Counted from the first letter of the stretch, positions 21,576-33,438 are shown. The stretch is 64,000 nt of DNA from Ipomoea triloba (GCF_003576645.1 NC_044923.1:5300788-5364787); one strand, 5' to 3'. Program-made: numbers and translations. The notes: a model not told the origin generated them from the sequence alone.

Positions 21576-21745
21576 CTCTTTGCTCAGATATGTCGCGGCG
21601 ATCTGCTATCGACAGTAGTGATAAATTTTCTTCTGTTCTTATTTTTTCTTTTTGTTGTTGCGAGGTTTATATGTTTGAGCCAAGGAAACGAGACTACGAG
21701 AGAGGGGGAGTGAAGGGGTCTCCCTGTAAACAGAAACCCTTGATG
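21576..21745 (-). promoter_or_regulatory. Candidate first (leader) exon of the Cys-rich gene
   Basis: On the minus strand this GC-richer, purine/pyrimidine-patterned stretch ends at a textbook donor, AAGAG-GTATGC (21574-21576). Candidate acceptors AAGCAG and CAG lie 3-6 nt before the coding ATG (18781-18788). The link between exon and gene is inference. Confidence 0.4.
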
Positions 21746-21795
21746 AGGTATATTTTAGAGAACTTTAGCACTCTTTTTTTTTTTTTTTGAGTTTT

Positions 21796-21925
21796 TTTTT
21801 TCTTAATTCTACTGGACTATTATATTTTAGTATCCGTTCATACATACTTTCTGAACCTGTTGTAGTACAAAGAGTCAATAATGTTTCCACTGAGTCTCGA
21901 TTTCATGACCTCCTATATAAGAATT
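21796..21925 (-). repeat. Diverged SINE family A copy
   Basis: Minus-strand reading shows a weak version of the family body (reversed TTCATACATACTTTCTGAAC, AAAGAGTCAATA) and a box-B-like reversed CACTGAGTCTCGA. Strongly mutated. Confidence 0.4.
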
Positions 21926-21949
21926 CTACTGACTCTATTACATTGTTTT

Positions 21950-22960
21950 CTTGGGTATAGGATTCCAAATTCGATTTCTTGCAGGGTGCGGGTGCCTTTT
22001 ATTAGACTTATCGATTAAATTATGAGTACTTTATGTTGATTTACCTCCTTATGATTCGTTATCAGTTAGAATCACAATGTGAGTTCACTCAAAGCATATA
22101 TTCAGATAGCAATCACAAATTTATTGTAAATCAAAAAATTATCACCATACTCTAGACCATTCAATCATCATTCATCACCATTTCATTCCCAACCCCTCGT
22201 CTTATGCTAAATTATTATACATGGTAATAGTTCAAGCTTATACTTCTTTTTTAATAGTTCAAGCTTAGGATACATGACTTCAAAAACAGTGCAAAAACCA
22301 TCCCAAAAGCACTGATGGGATACTCTAAAAGTCTTACGACCTCATTTTACATCCTTAATTTCACTGTCTTTGTTGGTTTGGAAAATAAAAAACAAAAAAC
22401 ATCAATATATTACAAATTGAAATGTAACAAATCAATATAATGCACCAAGAAAGTAAGACAAACAATTTCAATTTCAATCAAATAACATTATATGTGATGA
22501 AAAAAGTGAACTCAAAACTAATATACAGCAAATGAAACCAACCCTATTCAAAACATTTTAGATTATCGAGGGATATTGTCAAGCTAAAAAAAGAAAAAAT
22601 AAGTCAAAATGACTCAATTTTACATCATATTTATGTCATATTTACTTGTAAAAACTATATTACACTAACTTGAATATCATATCATGCTTCTTTATATTTT
22701 TATAATAATTTAAAATTTATGTAGCGTTAAAATACAAATGTATAGGCATGAGAGCTCACATTTACAAAGTCGGACAATGAACCTGCCCTCTCTCTCAAAA
22801 TAGGGTCCACATATCCAACCGTTTCACTGTCCTTCCAGTATCTTATTTGATAGTTTAACTCGTCTGCCCAAAGGTGTGTGATAAACTGAAACGGAAGTTA
22901 AAGTTTTGCTTCTTAGGTAGGTTTAGGAATTGGAATTCAGCTTGTCACTTACCTGATAGC
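21950..22960. other. Intergenic DNA, no recognisable feature
   Basis: AT-rich DNA between the Cys-rich gene's upstream side and the first large duplication. No gene, RNA or defined element seen. Confidence 0.4.
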
Positions 22961-23954
22961 TTTTTTTTTTTTTTTTTTTTAACTTATTAATGGCTTAAAG
23001 TCCTATTGGACTATTGGACGTTGTTCTCTAGGATGAACCATCTGGCAACTCTTAATGAAGCATTGCAGTTTTATAATGAACAAAATGTGCAAGAGAAGTT
23101 TGAAGGTAAATGCTTTTTCATCAATTGTTTCATCAAATGCACTTAGATTAGAGATTTTATTTTGGTCAGCTGTTCAATTGAATGCATCTTTGCTATTTAT
23201 TTATTGCAATCCATCATGGAGCTGTAACTATGGAGTTGTATTCATGTGTTAGGTTTTATTTTGGTCAAACCTTTTGTTTTATAGTTTTAGTGCATCAACA
23301 ATTCACTACTGTTCTCATCTCTTCCACTGGAGGGCTGTACTAATTTAAGGTTCACAAGATATGGACAGCTAGTTCAATTTGCAACTTGCTATTTAATGTC
23401 TTATCTCTGCAGCTATAAACCTATAATACATGCAAGGAGCTAACATTTATAGGAAGATGAAGGTCAAGGCTGTTGATGAGTTTAAACATTTGTGTTTAAA
23501 AATTGTGTATATATGTAATTGAAAGATGAACATGAATTAATTGGAGGCTTTTGTTTTGGTCTAATCAAGAGTGGACATTTATGATTTGACTCACACACAA
23601 CACTACGGCCTGTTTGGTTGGATGTAGTTTGGGAGGATTGAATTGCAATTCAGTAAATTCCCAAACTACAGTGTTTGGTTGGAGGGAATTGCAATTCCGC
23701 AGTATTGTAATTCCCTCCAAATGATGAATTGCAATTCATGGGGGGTACCCCATGAATTGCAATTCGGTGGAGAGGAGGGGCAATTTGTTGGTGTAAAGAC
23801 AATTTTGCCCCTCTTCCCATACCCTTTGTCTTTTATTTATTTATTTTTTTAAATAAATTTCGAATAATAATAATAATAATTATTATTATTATTATTTTGA
23901 AAGAATTATTATTATTATTATTATTATTATCATCATTATTATTATTTTGAAAGA

Positions 23955-23986
<32 letters not shown>

Positions 23987-24549
23987 ATTATTAATTTTTG
24001 AAAGAATTATTATTATTATTATTACTATTACTACTAGTACTATTACTACTATTACTACAACATCTACCACACCATAAAGGCATTTTAGTCATTTTGTCAC
24101 TTTTTACCTTTCAATTCCCTGTACTCCTATTTCTGCATACCAAACACTGTAATTTCAATTCTTACTTTATTCATTGAATTGCAATTCCACAGAATTACAA
24201 TTCTTTTCCACCCTAATTCACTCCTCCCAACCAAACGCCCCGTAATACTCCGTATATGTTTGGTTGGTCAAATAAATTAGGAATGAAATAAAGAAAAATA
24301 CTATATCATCTATATGTATTCCCATTTTCTATTTCCAACTTTTACTCCTAATGTCTAATTTCTATTGCAACATAACATAACAAATGTGTATGATTGCACA
24401 ATATAATGATACTCTTTTAATATAATGGTAACCTAAAAGAGTACTAGTCTGAGTATACACGCTCGGAAATACTATATGCAATTAAATGTAAATACTAAGC
24501 TAGTAAATATGCACAGGAGATATTAATGCAAGAACTGAGTTATTTTGCG
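22961..24549 (+). repeat. Large direct duplication A, copy 1 (probable assembly artefact)
   Basis: Starts in a T-run and ends GAGTTATTTTGCG at 24549. It reads as identical to 24552-26140 (shift 1591 bp), and the two are separated only by a single N at 24550. It contains the MITE at 23606-24242 and no gene. Confidence 0.9.
23606..24242. mobile_element. MITE with GTTTGGTTGG ends and AAT/ATT arrays
   Basis: Left end CGGCCTGTTTGGTTGG; right end reversed CGGGGCGTTTGGTTGGGAGG. The interior has repeated AATTGCAATTC motifs, a near-perfect hairpin around GGGGTACCCC (23726-23765), and ATT/AAT microsatellites (about 23865-24055). The target duplication is unclear. The copy at 25197-25833 arises from duplication A. 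Confidence 0.7.
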
Positions 24550-24551
24550 NT

Positions 24552-25545
24552 TTTTTTTTTTTTTTTTTTTTAACTTATTAATGGCTTAAAGTCCTATTGG
24601 ACTATTGGACGTTGTTCTCTAGGATGAACCATCTGGCAACTCTTAATGAAGCATTGCAGTTTTATAATGAACAAAATGTGCAAGAGAAGTTTGAAGGTAA
24701 ATGCTTTTTCATCAATTGTTTCATCAAATGCACTTAGATTAGAGATTTTATTTTGGTCAGCTGTTCAATTGAATGCATCTTTGCTATTTATTTATTGCAA
24801 TCCATCATGGAGCTGTAACTATGGAGTTGTATTCATGTGTTAGGTTTTATTTTGGTCAAACCTTTTGTTTTATAGTTTTAGTGCATCAACAATTCACTAC
24901 TGTTCTCATCTCTTCCACTGGAGGGCTGTACTAATTTAAGGTTCACAAGATATGGACAGCTAGTTCAATTTGCAACTTGCTATTTAATGTCTTATCTCTG
25001 CAGCTATAAACCTATAATACATGCAAGGAGCTAACATTTATAGGAAGATGAAGGTCAAGGCTGTTGATGAGTTTAAACATTTGTGTTTAAAAATTGTGTA
25101 TATATGTAATTGAAAGATGAACATGAATTAATTGGAGGCTTTTGTTTTGGTCTAATCAAGAGTGGACATTTATGATTTGACTCACACACAACACTACGGC
25201 CTGTTTGGTTGGATGTAGTTTGGGAGGATTGAATTGCAATTCAGTAAATTCCCAAACTACAGTGTTTGGTTGGAGGGAATTGCAATTCCGCAGTATTGTA
25301 ATTCCCTCCAAATGATGAATTGCAATTCATGGGGGGTACCCCATGAATTGCAATTCGGTGGAGAGGAGGGGCAATTTGTTGGTGTAAAGACAATTTTGCC
25401 CCTCTTCCCATACCCTTTGTCTTTTATTTATTTATTTTTTTAAATAAATTTCGAATAATAATAATAATAATTATTATTATTATTATTTTGAAAGAATTAT
25501 TATTATTATTATTATTATTATCATCATTATTATTATTTTGAAAGA

Positions 25546-25577
<32 letters not shown>

Positions 25578-26140
25578 ATTATTAATTTTTGAAAGAATTA
25601 TTATTATTATTATTACTATTACTACTAGTACTATTACTACTATTACTACAACATCTACCACACCATAAAGGCATTTTAGTCATTTTGTCACTTTTTACCT
25701 TTCAATTCCCTGTACTCCTATTTCTGCATACCAAACACTGTAATTTCAATTCTTACTTTATTCATTGAATTGCAATTCCACAGAATTACAATTCTTTTCC
25801 ACCCTAATTCACTCCTCCCAACCAAACGCCCCGTAATACTCCGTATATGTTTGGTTGGTCAAATAAATTAGGAATGAAATAAAGAAAAATACTATATCAT
25901 CTATATGTATTCCCATTTTCTATTTCCAACTTTTACTCCTAATGTCTAATTTCTATTGCAACATAACATAACAAATGTGTATGATTGCACAATATAATGA
26001 TACTCTTTTAATATAATGGTAACCTAAAAGAGTACTAGTCTGAGTATACACGCTCGGAAATACTATATGCAATTAAATGTAAATACTAAGCTAGTAAATA
26101 TGCACAGGAGATATTAATGCAAGAACTGAGTTATTTTGCG
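24552..26140 (+). repeat. Large direct duplication A, copy 2
   Basis: Reads as identical to 22961-24549 and includes a second MITE copy at 25197-25833. Absence of any divergence, together with the N at 24550, points to an unmerged contig overlap. Confidence 0.9.
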
Positions 26141-26454
26141 AGAGATGTATATTCACACATTGTCTGTCTCTCTTAGTTCGGTGCATACTATTTCACATTC
26201 CGTTTGTGCATTGATAATTTGATATTCAATTTGATCCAAGTATGATGTCCAGATTTGATTGTTTGGATTATTAAGGAAACTAGTATTTTGCTCGTGTGGT
26301 GCGCGGTATGGAAAATTTAAGTATAAATGTTATGATTTTAGATTAAACGTTATTTTGACTAAATAACTAATCAAAATTACAAATTTTTAAAAATTTCTTT
26401 GTAAATTGTTAAAAAAACTAATCTAAATTACAAACTATTAAAAAGTTAGTACAT

Positions 26455-26460
<6 letters not shown>

Positions 26461-26513
<53 letters not shown>
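26461..26513. repeat. TA microsatellite
   Basis: About 26 TA units, flanked by AT-rich intergenic DNA (26141-26994) with no gene or defined element. Confidence 0.95.
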
Positions 26514-26519
<6 letters not shown>

Positions 26520-26994
26520 GCATCTGTGTTAGGTGAGATAGCTAGCCTAGAGATTTAAAGTTGTCCCATACCTAAAGTCAATGATCGAACTCTTAAATCT
26601 TTTCACTCAACCGCACCCCATGTTAACTAGGGATATACTCTAATCATGGTGAACATGAATACTTAAAGTTCAAAACTTGATTCAATTTGAAAAATCAAAT
26701 CTCAACCTTGACTTGAATATGGTCAATAAAGTTTTGTTTTCTTTCTATTTTTTTTTTTACAAAAATAATATAAACATTTTACATTTGAACATGATAATAA
26801 AACTCAATATTACCCAAAAAAAAACTCAATATTAAATCTTAATTATAATCCCTTCATAGCGTATAAATATATTAGCTAAATTTGTAATACATACATACAT
26901 TAGAAAAAAAAAAAACTAAATTAGTCTTACGAGTTAGTTGATCTAAGTATTAAGATGTGCTATGTTTTGAATTATGTGATAATATATTAGATAT

Positions 26995-27460
26995 TGTTAT
27001 GAATAATAACAATAATTGTGATATTAAAAATGAAGAATATAGAGATGAAGAACACTGAAATGGAGTAGAAGAAGGAAGCAATTCGTATTGATGATGTTTC
27101 TGGATGATCTTTTACAGAGGAGTGAAGGGGTATTTATAGTACCCGGAAATGAATAAATAAATACATATATGTACAGGGATGGTTCATAATTGCCGCTTAG
27201 CTTTGCTGGCTTTGTCAACTGCTAGATGCTCCTCTCGCCGCCCTATGGTTACGGGATCGATTCCTCCTAGCTCATAGCTTTTGTCTTCATCTGGTATTAG
27301 CTTCATCTAGCTTTCAGGGAAACATTTAGGTATTAAATGGTCTCTGAACTATCATTAATAGCAGCAGTAACAAAGTGGATTGAATCTTGAGTTCTAAGCA
27401 ATAGGTCCAAGGCTCGAATCATAGCTTGGACATCCACCATTTTCTTTTTGTTTCATAACA
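26995..27460 (-). repeat. Downstream (3') LTR of the Copia element
   Basis: 466 bp, TG...CA. Contains a TATA box on the minus strand (TATAAATA, 27131-27138) inside ACTATAAATACCCC. Confidence 0.9.
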
Positions 27461-27474
27461 CTCCCCCTTGGATG
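27461..27474 (-). other. Polypurine tract of the Copia element
   Basis: Minus-strand CATCCAAGGGGGAG abuts the TG of the downstream LTR, the expected place for plus-strand DNA priming. Confidence 0.8.
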
Positions 27475-27480
27475 TCCAAA

Positions 27481-28045
27481 GGATTAACACTATATTGCCT
27501 CGTTAAAAACCTTACCAAAGAAAAACCCATTGGGTACAAAAAAAAAAAAAACTTTGGGTAAGGGAAAAAGAGTACAATATGTGCTCCTGATAAAGACATC
27601 ATTGAAGATCAGATTTGTGATTTGTGTGCTCCTCCTTGCTTCTGAAGATTTTTGAGATGATGCCATACTGATTAATAACGTTTTCCATTGGCCATCACCT
27701 TATCATACTCATGCCTCATTAAAAAAAAATTTCGCTAGAAAAACCCTGTGGGAAAAAATCTGGCCGAGGGAAAAAGAGTACATGGTATGTCTAATTATGT
27801 ACTGGCCGAGGGAAAAAGAGTACATGGTATGTCTAATTATGTATTGCACTGGTTGCCTCATTAAAAACCTTACGCTAAGAAAACCCAGTGGGAAAAAACT
27901 TAGCTAAGGGAAAAAGAGTATAACCATAACCCCAACATAAACTTCAGGACATAATATTCATATAACCATAACCCCAACATAAACTTCAGGACATAATATT
28001 CATGATTCATTATGCTCCCCATAAACTTCAGGACATAATATTCAT
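27481..28045 (-). repeat. Tandemly reiterated 3' noncoding modules of the Copia element
   Basis: Three versions of the Copia 3' signature (near 27500-27575, 27715-27790 and 27850-27920), each with GGGAAAAAGAGTA on the plus strand and a GCCTCRTTAAAAA word. Within them a unit of about 43 bp (TGGCCGAGGGAAAAAGAGTA...) is duplicated head to tail at 27760-27846. A further unit (AACTTCAGGACATAATATTC) occurs three times at 27940-28045. Confidence 0.8.
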
Positions 28046-29990
28046 GATTCATTATGCTCCCCTGAAGATAACATTCTACAAATCCCTTATTTTAAACTTC
28101 CAAAATGTAGAGGGATTTTGTGAACAATCATGTTCAACTGTCAATGGGAAAAATATATTTCATAATAATTGCGTGACTCTTTTTAGAGCTGATGTGGGTA
28201 TAATACTGACATTATCATGTCTAGTTAATTTTCATAATATACCCATAACATAATTCTTATTGTCCACTTATAGAACAATGGTGAAAATTATAGTACAACC
28301 AGTTTTTGGAACTTGGCATCATGGGCATATAATAATAATAGCCAGTACCCAAGTAGCCCATTATATAGTGGCTTGTCTAAGTAGCCAACCAGAATCATTT
28401 ATGGGCTAACTGGTGTATAAATTCATTTTCAAGGAAATACTCGATCTTTCAAGTTGAGATAATATTTAGCTTTCACATACAAGCTTTTCATTTCAAAATC
28501 CCCGTCTTTAGACATGAGCTAACATCATTAAGCTCTTTATATATTTCATTGATGTTTATACCATCAATATTGACTGAGATGTTCATTGTTAACTCTTTAT
28601 TGAACACAAAATGACACATATTATTCCTTCTTCAGAAGGGAAAAATACTCAGTATGTTTCAGGTCATATATAGACCTTAAAATCCATCATGGATTTTCGA
28701 ATATACTGTCCAATGACCCATATTTATGAGGTCATGACATATTGTCCAATGACCCATCTTTATGCGGTCATGACTTTAATCAACTGCATATTATTCACTG
28801 CCAATGATATAATCAGCGAAACTTATTGCCATCCATTTATTATGACAAGAATATGGGAGAGTATATCAATTATGGGCATCTATGTAATCCCATGAGCTCC
28901 AAGCCTCGCTTTTAATCACATCATATTATTATTCTCTTTCGTACCAAAACCTATTCAATGGTGTGTACATAATTTAGAGAATATCGAGCTGAGCTATTTG
29001 CCTTCCTTAATTGCTCATTTTATTTATCAAATGATTAGGCCAATTCTTATGCCTAACTCTGGATCCAGATAGAGCAAATATAAAGGCAATTGAGTTGTCG
29101 ACAACATTTTCATAATTTTCTCCCATATCCATGGCAATTTCAAAATCAACCAGATGATAAACATTTCCAATCAATACTCAAATCTGGTCGTTTCGCATCC
29201 CAGTATTAATTATTTGGTGCACCACTGGGTATTTCGTCTTTTGACGAATGTCTCTTTTAGAAATTATTGATAGGTATATCAATAGATATATATTTGGCAG
29301 GAATTAATAATCTACTGTACATTTAGTTCAGTCAATCTAGTATGTGAAATTTTTTAAGATCTTTTCATTTCATGAAATTTTCTCGGCATTCAAATTTTTT
29401 AAAATAATTTGGGCATATATTCTCCCCCTAATGCTGAGAAATGATCTTCATGCAGTCAGCGTATCAAATGATCTTATATCATGGGCTCTAGGTTTTTATA
29501 CAATACATGGATATTTATAATCAACATGTATACCTAGCTTTATTTAATAGCTCGTAGAGATACGCAATGATGTGATAATAAAATAGACTGCATATTGATA
29601 AAACACAGATTTGGGAAATGTTCAATTTTCACCACGTACTAGATGTAAGGGGAATATTCATTGTATGCAGTATGTCAGATTTCATAAACAGTAGTATATC
29701 AAATTAGACTCCCATATAATTTGAAAATTTTCATTTAAGCATGCTTCATAAAATAATCATGCAAATAGGGAGACTACTGTTTGACATATATACGATGTCT
29801 TATTCATATTATTTCAAATCTGACTTATCAATATTTAGTCCAAATCAATGGTAGCCCCGACAAATCAGTATTCCCTAAAGATGTTTTGAAAACCGCAATC
29901 GTTGTAAACAGTAAGATGCAGTAATTGTTATCTTTTCACGGGACAACTGACTTTGAAATACTCAATCGGTTTAAACAGTATTAGCATTCT
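28046..29990. other. Interior of the Copia element without recognisable coding
   Basis: No reverse transcriptase, integrase or RNase H frame could be recognised on either strand. A short direct repeat (TGTCCAATGACCCAT) occurs at about 28707 and 28742. The right part would be upstream sequence of the RWP-RK gene. Confidence 0.5.
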
Positions 29991-30009
29991 AATACTGATT
30001 GCTTATTGC

Positions 30010-30017
30010 TATAAATT
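30010..30017 (+). promoter_or_regulatory. Candidate TATA box of the RWP-RK gene
   Basis: CTATAAATTC lies about 110 bp upstream of the ATG at 30122, giving a plausible leader of about 80 nt. It suggests that the captured gene came with its own promoter. Motif-based inference. Confidence 0.4.
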
Positions 30018-30121
30018 CATTATTCGTTATTCCCTTTTTGCCATTCTATCGCTCACATTCACTTCTGAGCATTTTCCGTTCTAGACTTATTACTCGTTTA
30101 CTTCATTTGCACCTTTTGCAA

Positions 30122-31045
30122 ATGGCAAGTACTACTCATTCCTCATCTCAAGATAATTCTTCCTTTTGGGATGAGATTCACCTATCACCGTTAAGGGATA
30201 GTGCACAGAGTACATATCATACTTCTGTCGAAAATTTTGAGAATGCTCCAACAGAATTGAATGAGATAGTTGGTAAGGGTTCAACCTTTTTCAAGAATTC
30301 TTATTCTATAAGTGTAATATTAACTTATAGCTTTTAATGCAGGTACTGCAGTTACAGATGTTGTGGCTGCAGACCAAAGTAATACTGTAGTGGTAGAGGA
30401 AGATAATACCATTACAGCGGTAGATGTAGCAAATATAAATGCCAATGTATTTATTGGGAGAAAGAGGACTAGGAGAACATTTTGTGATACTACCACATTA
30501 ACTTTTGAAATGTTTTCTAAATATTTCTATTTGACCGCTGATCAAGCTGCAGAAGAATTGCAGGTCGGGAGAGCAACTTTCAAGAAAAAATGTAGGGAAG
30601 TAGGGATTGCCTACTGGCCTTATCGGAAACTTGTGAGTTTGGACAGGCTATTAGCAAATGTCCAGGTAATTTCTAATTTACTTTCAACTTGATATTATTG
30701 AAGTAGGTTTAACAATTTGTGGTGTAGGAATTCGGTGAAATCAAAGATCAAGCTGAACTGCAAATGGTAATAAAGGGGCTAGAAGATGAGAAGAAAGCAA
30801 TTCTACAGGATCCAAACATAGAGTTGGCTGAGGCAACAACAAGACTCAGAGACAAATGTGACAGGAATAGTTCTAAAAAGAGAAGGTATATAGATCCGAC
30901 AGCTATTCCTTCAACTATTCCTGAGAGTTCATCACAAGCTCCTATATTTCCTGATATTCCTGAATTAGCACCGGAGGACATACGGGAAGTACTCGCTTTG
31001 TTAGATGAAGATGTTCCTCCTCCCAATAATACTAATGACAATTAA
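30122..31045 (+). CDS. RWP-RK domain (RKD-like) transcription factor captured in a retrotransposon
   Basis: Exons 30122-30272, 30343-30665 and 30728-31045 join through GT-AG introns of 70 and 62 bp, in phase, to 263 aa with no internal stop. The RWP-RK domain spans about residues 100-152: LTFEMFSKYFYLTADQAAEE, then LQVGRATFKKKCREVGI and YWPYRKLVSLDRLL. The signature RWPxRK reads YWPYRK (141-146), so its first Arg is replaced. A coiled-coil-like stretch (DQAELQMVIKGLEDEKKAIL onward, 166-200) and basic SKKRRY (207-212) follow, the usual RKD C-terminal layout. The tail is acidic and Pro-rich. RKD proteins are known nuclear regulators of egg-cell and gametophyte identity. The gene lies inside, and antisense to, a Copia element; this orientation would protect its introns from splicing during retrotransposition. 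Expression is unknown. Confidence 0.85.
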
Positions 31046-31530
31046 AAACATTATGACTTATTGTTCATCTTAAACTTTCTCATCAACTTGATCATTTAAT
31101 TTGCTTCTTTCAAGCATATATATAGCCCTTAAAATTTAAGCATATACGATTCCATATTATTACATAAAGTGCCAAAATAACATTAATCAAAATTAAAGCA
31201 GTTAAAGTGAAAGTCACTTCACTTTGATAATAGGATGCCAGGCTAATCCATTTTCTCAATTTATGAGAAATCATCATCATCATTATCATCACATATTCAT
31301 GATGATTTAATCAGTCGTGCCAAATCATAAAATTATACAAATCAGTAAACTTTTAGTTTACAATAAGATTGGCTTCAATGGCACTCATTACAGTGCAACA
31401 TGAGGAAAAACAAGGGAATTTTCCAATACATATTTCTTCCCTGACATTGCCTTTGTAATTTAAAGAAATTCTCAATTCCTTTATTTTATAGTCTCAACTT
31501 GACATTCGTCATTACAAACATTCAAATTCA
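31046..31530. other. Junction between RWP-RK gene and Copia remnant
   Basis: AT-rich. The 3' flank of the RWP-RK gene merges into degenerate Copia sequence. I could not place the capture breakpoint. Confidence 0.4.
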
Positions 31531-31762
31531 ATAACCTTTTGATGAGACTTCGGAGGGAACAATGCATTACAATTTTTCAATGCATATTATAAATTTGTTC
31601 CTCCAGGCAATAATATATTGGCTCATTCAGAGCTTTCAATCATTTCGTACTACCAAATATTGTAGTAACAAATTCCTCACCTTTTCAATGTGCAGAAACA
31701 CTTTGCACTTTTAATCATTGTATGTGTGGTTCCAATATCCACAACACATACATTTTCCTCAT
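31530..31762 (-). pseudogene. Copia aspartic-protease fragment, broken
   Basis: Minus-strand reading from 31762 gives NEENVCVVDIGTTHTMIKSA. This matches the Copia protease site (usually DSGTTHT or DSATTHT), here with Ile in place of Ser/Ala. Further on, ANILLPGGTNL and KSHQKVIEFE resemble the following protease region but are interrupted by stops. It fixes the element's superfamily and minus orientation and shows that pol is inactive. Confidence 0.65.
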
Positions 31763-32236
31763 TCCTTTCTTGATCCAATCAAGAGTGATGATGCATTTAT
31801 TTGCTTCTTTGAAGCACATATCTTTCAAGGATTAGGCATCACATGATTTATCATCCAATTTTCTCCATATGGTATTTAATTTGGAGATAGCATATGCCAA
31901 ACAAGCATAATTATACATTTTTATCCCATGATTTTGATAAACATATCAAAATACCTTTCATTTATAACATATGGGATAAACTTTATGGCCGTTAGCATAA
32001 TATTGATGATTCACATGGCCATAGCATAAGAAAGCAAGTTGTGACACAAAATTAATTGTCACATAAATTCATCATCTTCTAATAATTTCATCAATTATAA
32101 TAATAAATTTCGAAATTTCACCACATATATATATATATACATATATATCCACACGGTACACATAACAATTATATACATGCATATATTATTATATATACAT
32201 ACAAGACAATTGAGAACTCCCATGGCTCAAGGAGCA

Positions 32237-32677
32237 CTAATATACATACAAACATATAATATTATATATATATACTACACGCCACTGCCACACACATAAA
32301 TATATTATATGTATATATATAATACACAATAGAACATATATTATTATATACACACTCACAGTGCACAAGAAGCATTGTTCATCATCATCTTCTTCGTTGC
32401 CTTTTTCGCCGGAGAGAGAGAGCGCGAGGGAGAGGTCGGCTATGGCGGTGCAGTGGTGTGCCGGGCCGGCGTGAAGGAGGGATGGTGGTGGTTCGGCAAG
32501 GTGTGAGGTTTCTGTGTTGGTCATAGTTCGTCGCCGTCGAACTTCATTATTTTTGTTGTTGGTTTATATTTTTGTTTTGGCCGGAAAAAATGGTGGCGTG
32601 GGTTTGGTTTTCGCCGAAAAAAAAAATGGTGAAAGTGATTGTCGTGGCTTTTGGGTAAAGCATTCGTGCTGATAACG
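32237..32677 (-). other. Leader of the Copia element with primer-binding-like site
   Basis: Between the decayed gag/pol area and the upstream LTR. Minus-strand CGTTATCAGCACGAA (32663-32677) abuts the LTR end and is the likely tRNA primer site. An open frame of 95 codons at 32237-32524 has no gag features. Confidence 0.55.
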
Positions 32678-33143
32678 TGTTATGAATAATAACAATAATT
32701 GTGATATTAAAAATGAAGAATATAGAGATGAAGAACACTGAAATGGAGTAGAAGAAGGAAGCAATTCGTATTGATGATGTTTCTGGATGATCTTTTACAG
32801 AGGAGTGAAGGGGTATTTATAGTACCCGGAAATGAATAAATAAATACATATATGTACAGGGATGGTTCATAATTGCCGCTTAGCTTTGCTGGCTTTGTCA
32901 ACTGCTAGATGCTCCTCTCGCCGCCCTATGGTTACGGGATCGATTCCTCCTAGCTCATAGCTTTTGTCTTCATCTGGTATTAGCTTCATCTAGCTTTCAG
33001 GGAAACATTTAGGTATTAAATGGTCTCTGAACTATCATTAATAGCAGCAGTAACAAAGTGGATTGAATCTTGAGTTCTAAGCAATAGGTCCAAGGCTCGA
33101 ATCATAGCTTGGACATCCACCATTTTCTTTTTGTTTCATAACA
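32678..33143 (-). repeat. Upstream (5') LTR of the Copia element
   Basis: 466 bp, reads as identical to 26995-27460. In element orientation it carries the promoter (TATAAATA at 32814-32821, minus strand), directing transcription leftward, away from NHP2. Its outer edge lies 295 bp before the NHP2 ATG. Confidence 0.9.
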
Positions 33144-33418
33144 GATATTAATATTATATCTAAATTATAGCTTGTGACCAGGTGTAGCCCATTAAACCCA
33201 TAAATGATAAACCATAAGTCCATAACCCACTAAACCTTGTGACCCAGTCCAGTGAGTCCACTGTCCACACCTAAATTCCTAAAATTTAAATCCTAATTCC
33301 TAATGACCTAAATTTGAATTCTCCCTTCTCGTTCGCCATCTTCGTCCACATTAAAGGCTTAAACCCTATAAGTCGAACCTCTTAGCCGTGCATAAACCCT
33401 AGCTCCGTTGCCACAGAT

Positions 33419-33438
33419 AGAGAGAGAGAGAGAGAGAG
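33419..33438 (+). repeat. GA microsatellite in the NHP2 leader
   Basis: A GA run directly abuts the NHP2 start codon. GA runs in leaders are common in plant genes. Confidence 0.9.

Larger units (their letters stand above)
26995..33143 (-). mobile_element. Non-autonomous Copia-type LTR retrotransposon carrying an RWP-RK gene
   Basis: LTRs at 26995-27460 and 32678-33143 are each 466 bp, begin TGTTATG, end CATAACA and read as identical. The 5-bp direct repeat GATAT flanks the element (26990-26994 and 33144-33148). Orientation is minus: next to the upstream LTR lies a primer-site-like CGTTATCAGCACGAA (32663-32677), and before the downstream LTR a polypurine tract CATCCAAGGGGGAG (27461-27474). 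The 3' noncoding region has the plant Copia signature on the minus strand (TACTCTTTTTCCC and GGTTTTTAACGAGGCA). Pol is decayed: only a protease fragment is visible at about 31530-31762. The interior instead carries an intact three-exon RWP-RK gene on the opposite strand. Identical LTRs with a dead pol imply recent transposition using proteins supplied by another element. Confidence 0.9.

Noticed and set aside
26995..33143. LTR pair read as another assembly duplication
   Set aside because: No N lies between the copies, the interior is unique, and a GATAT target duplication sits precisely outside both copies; this is a genuine retrotransposon.
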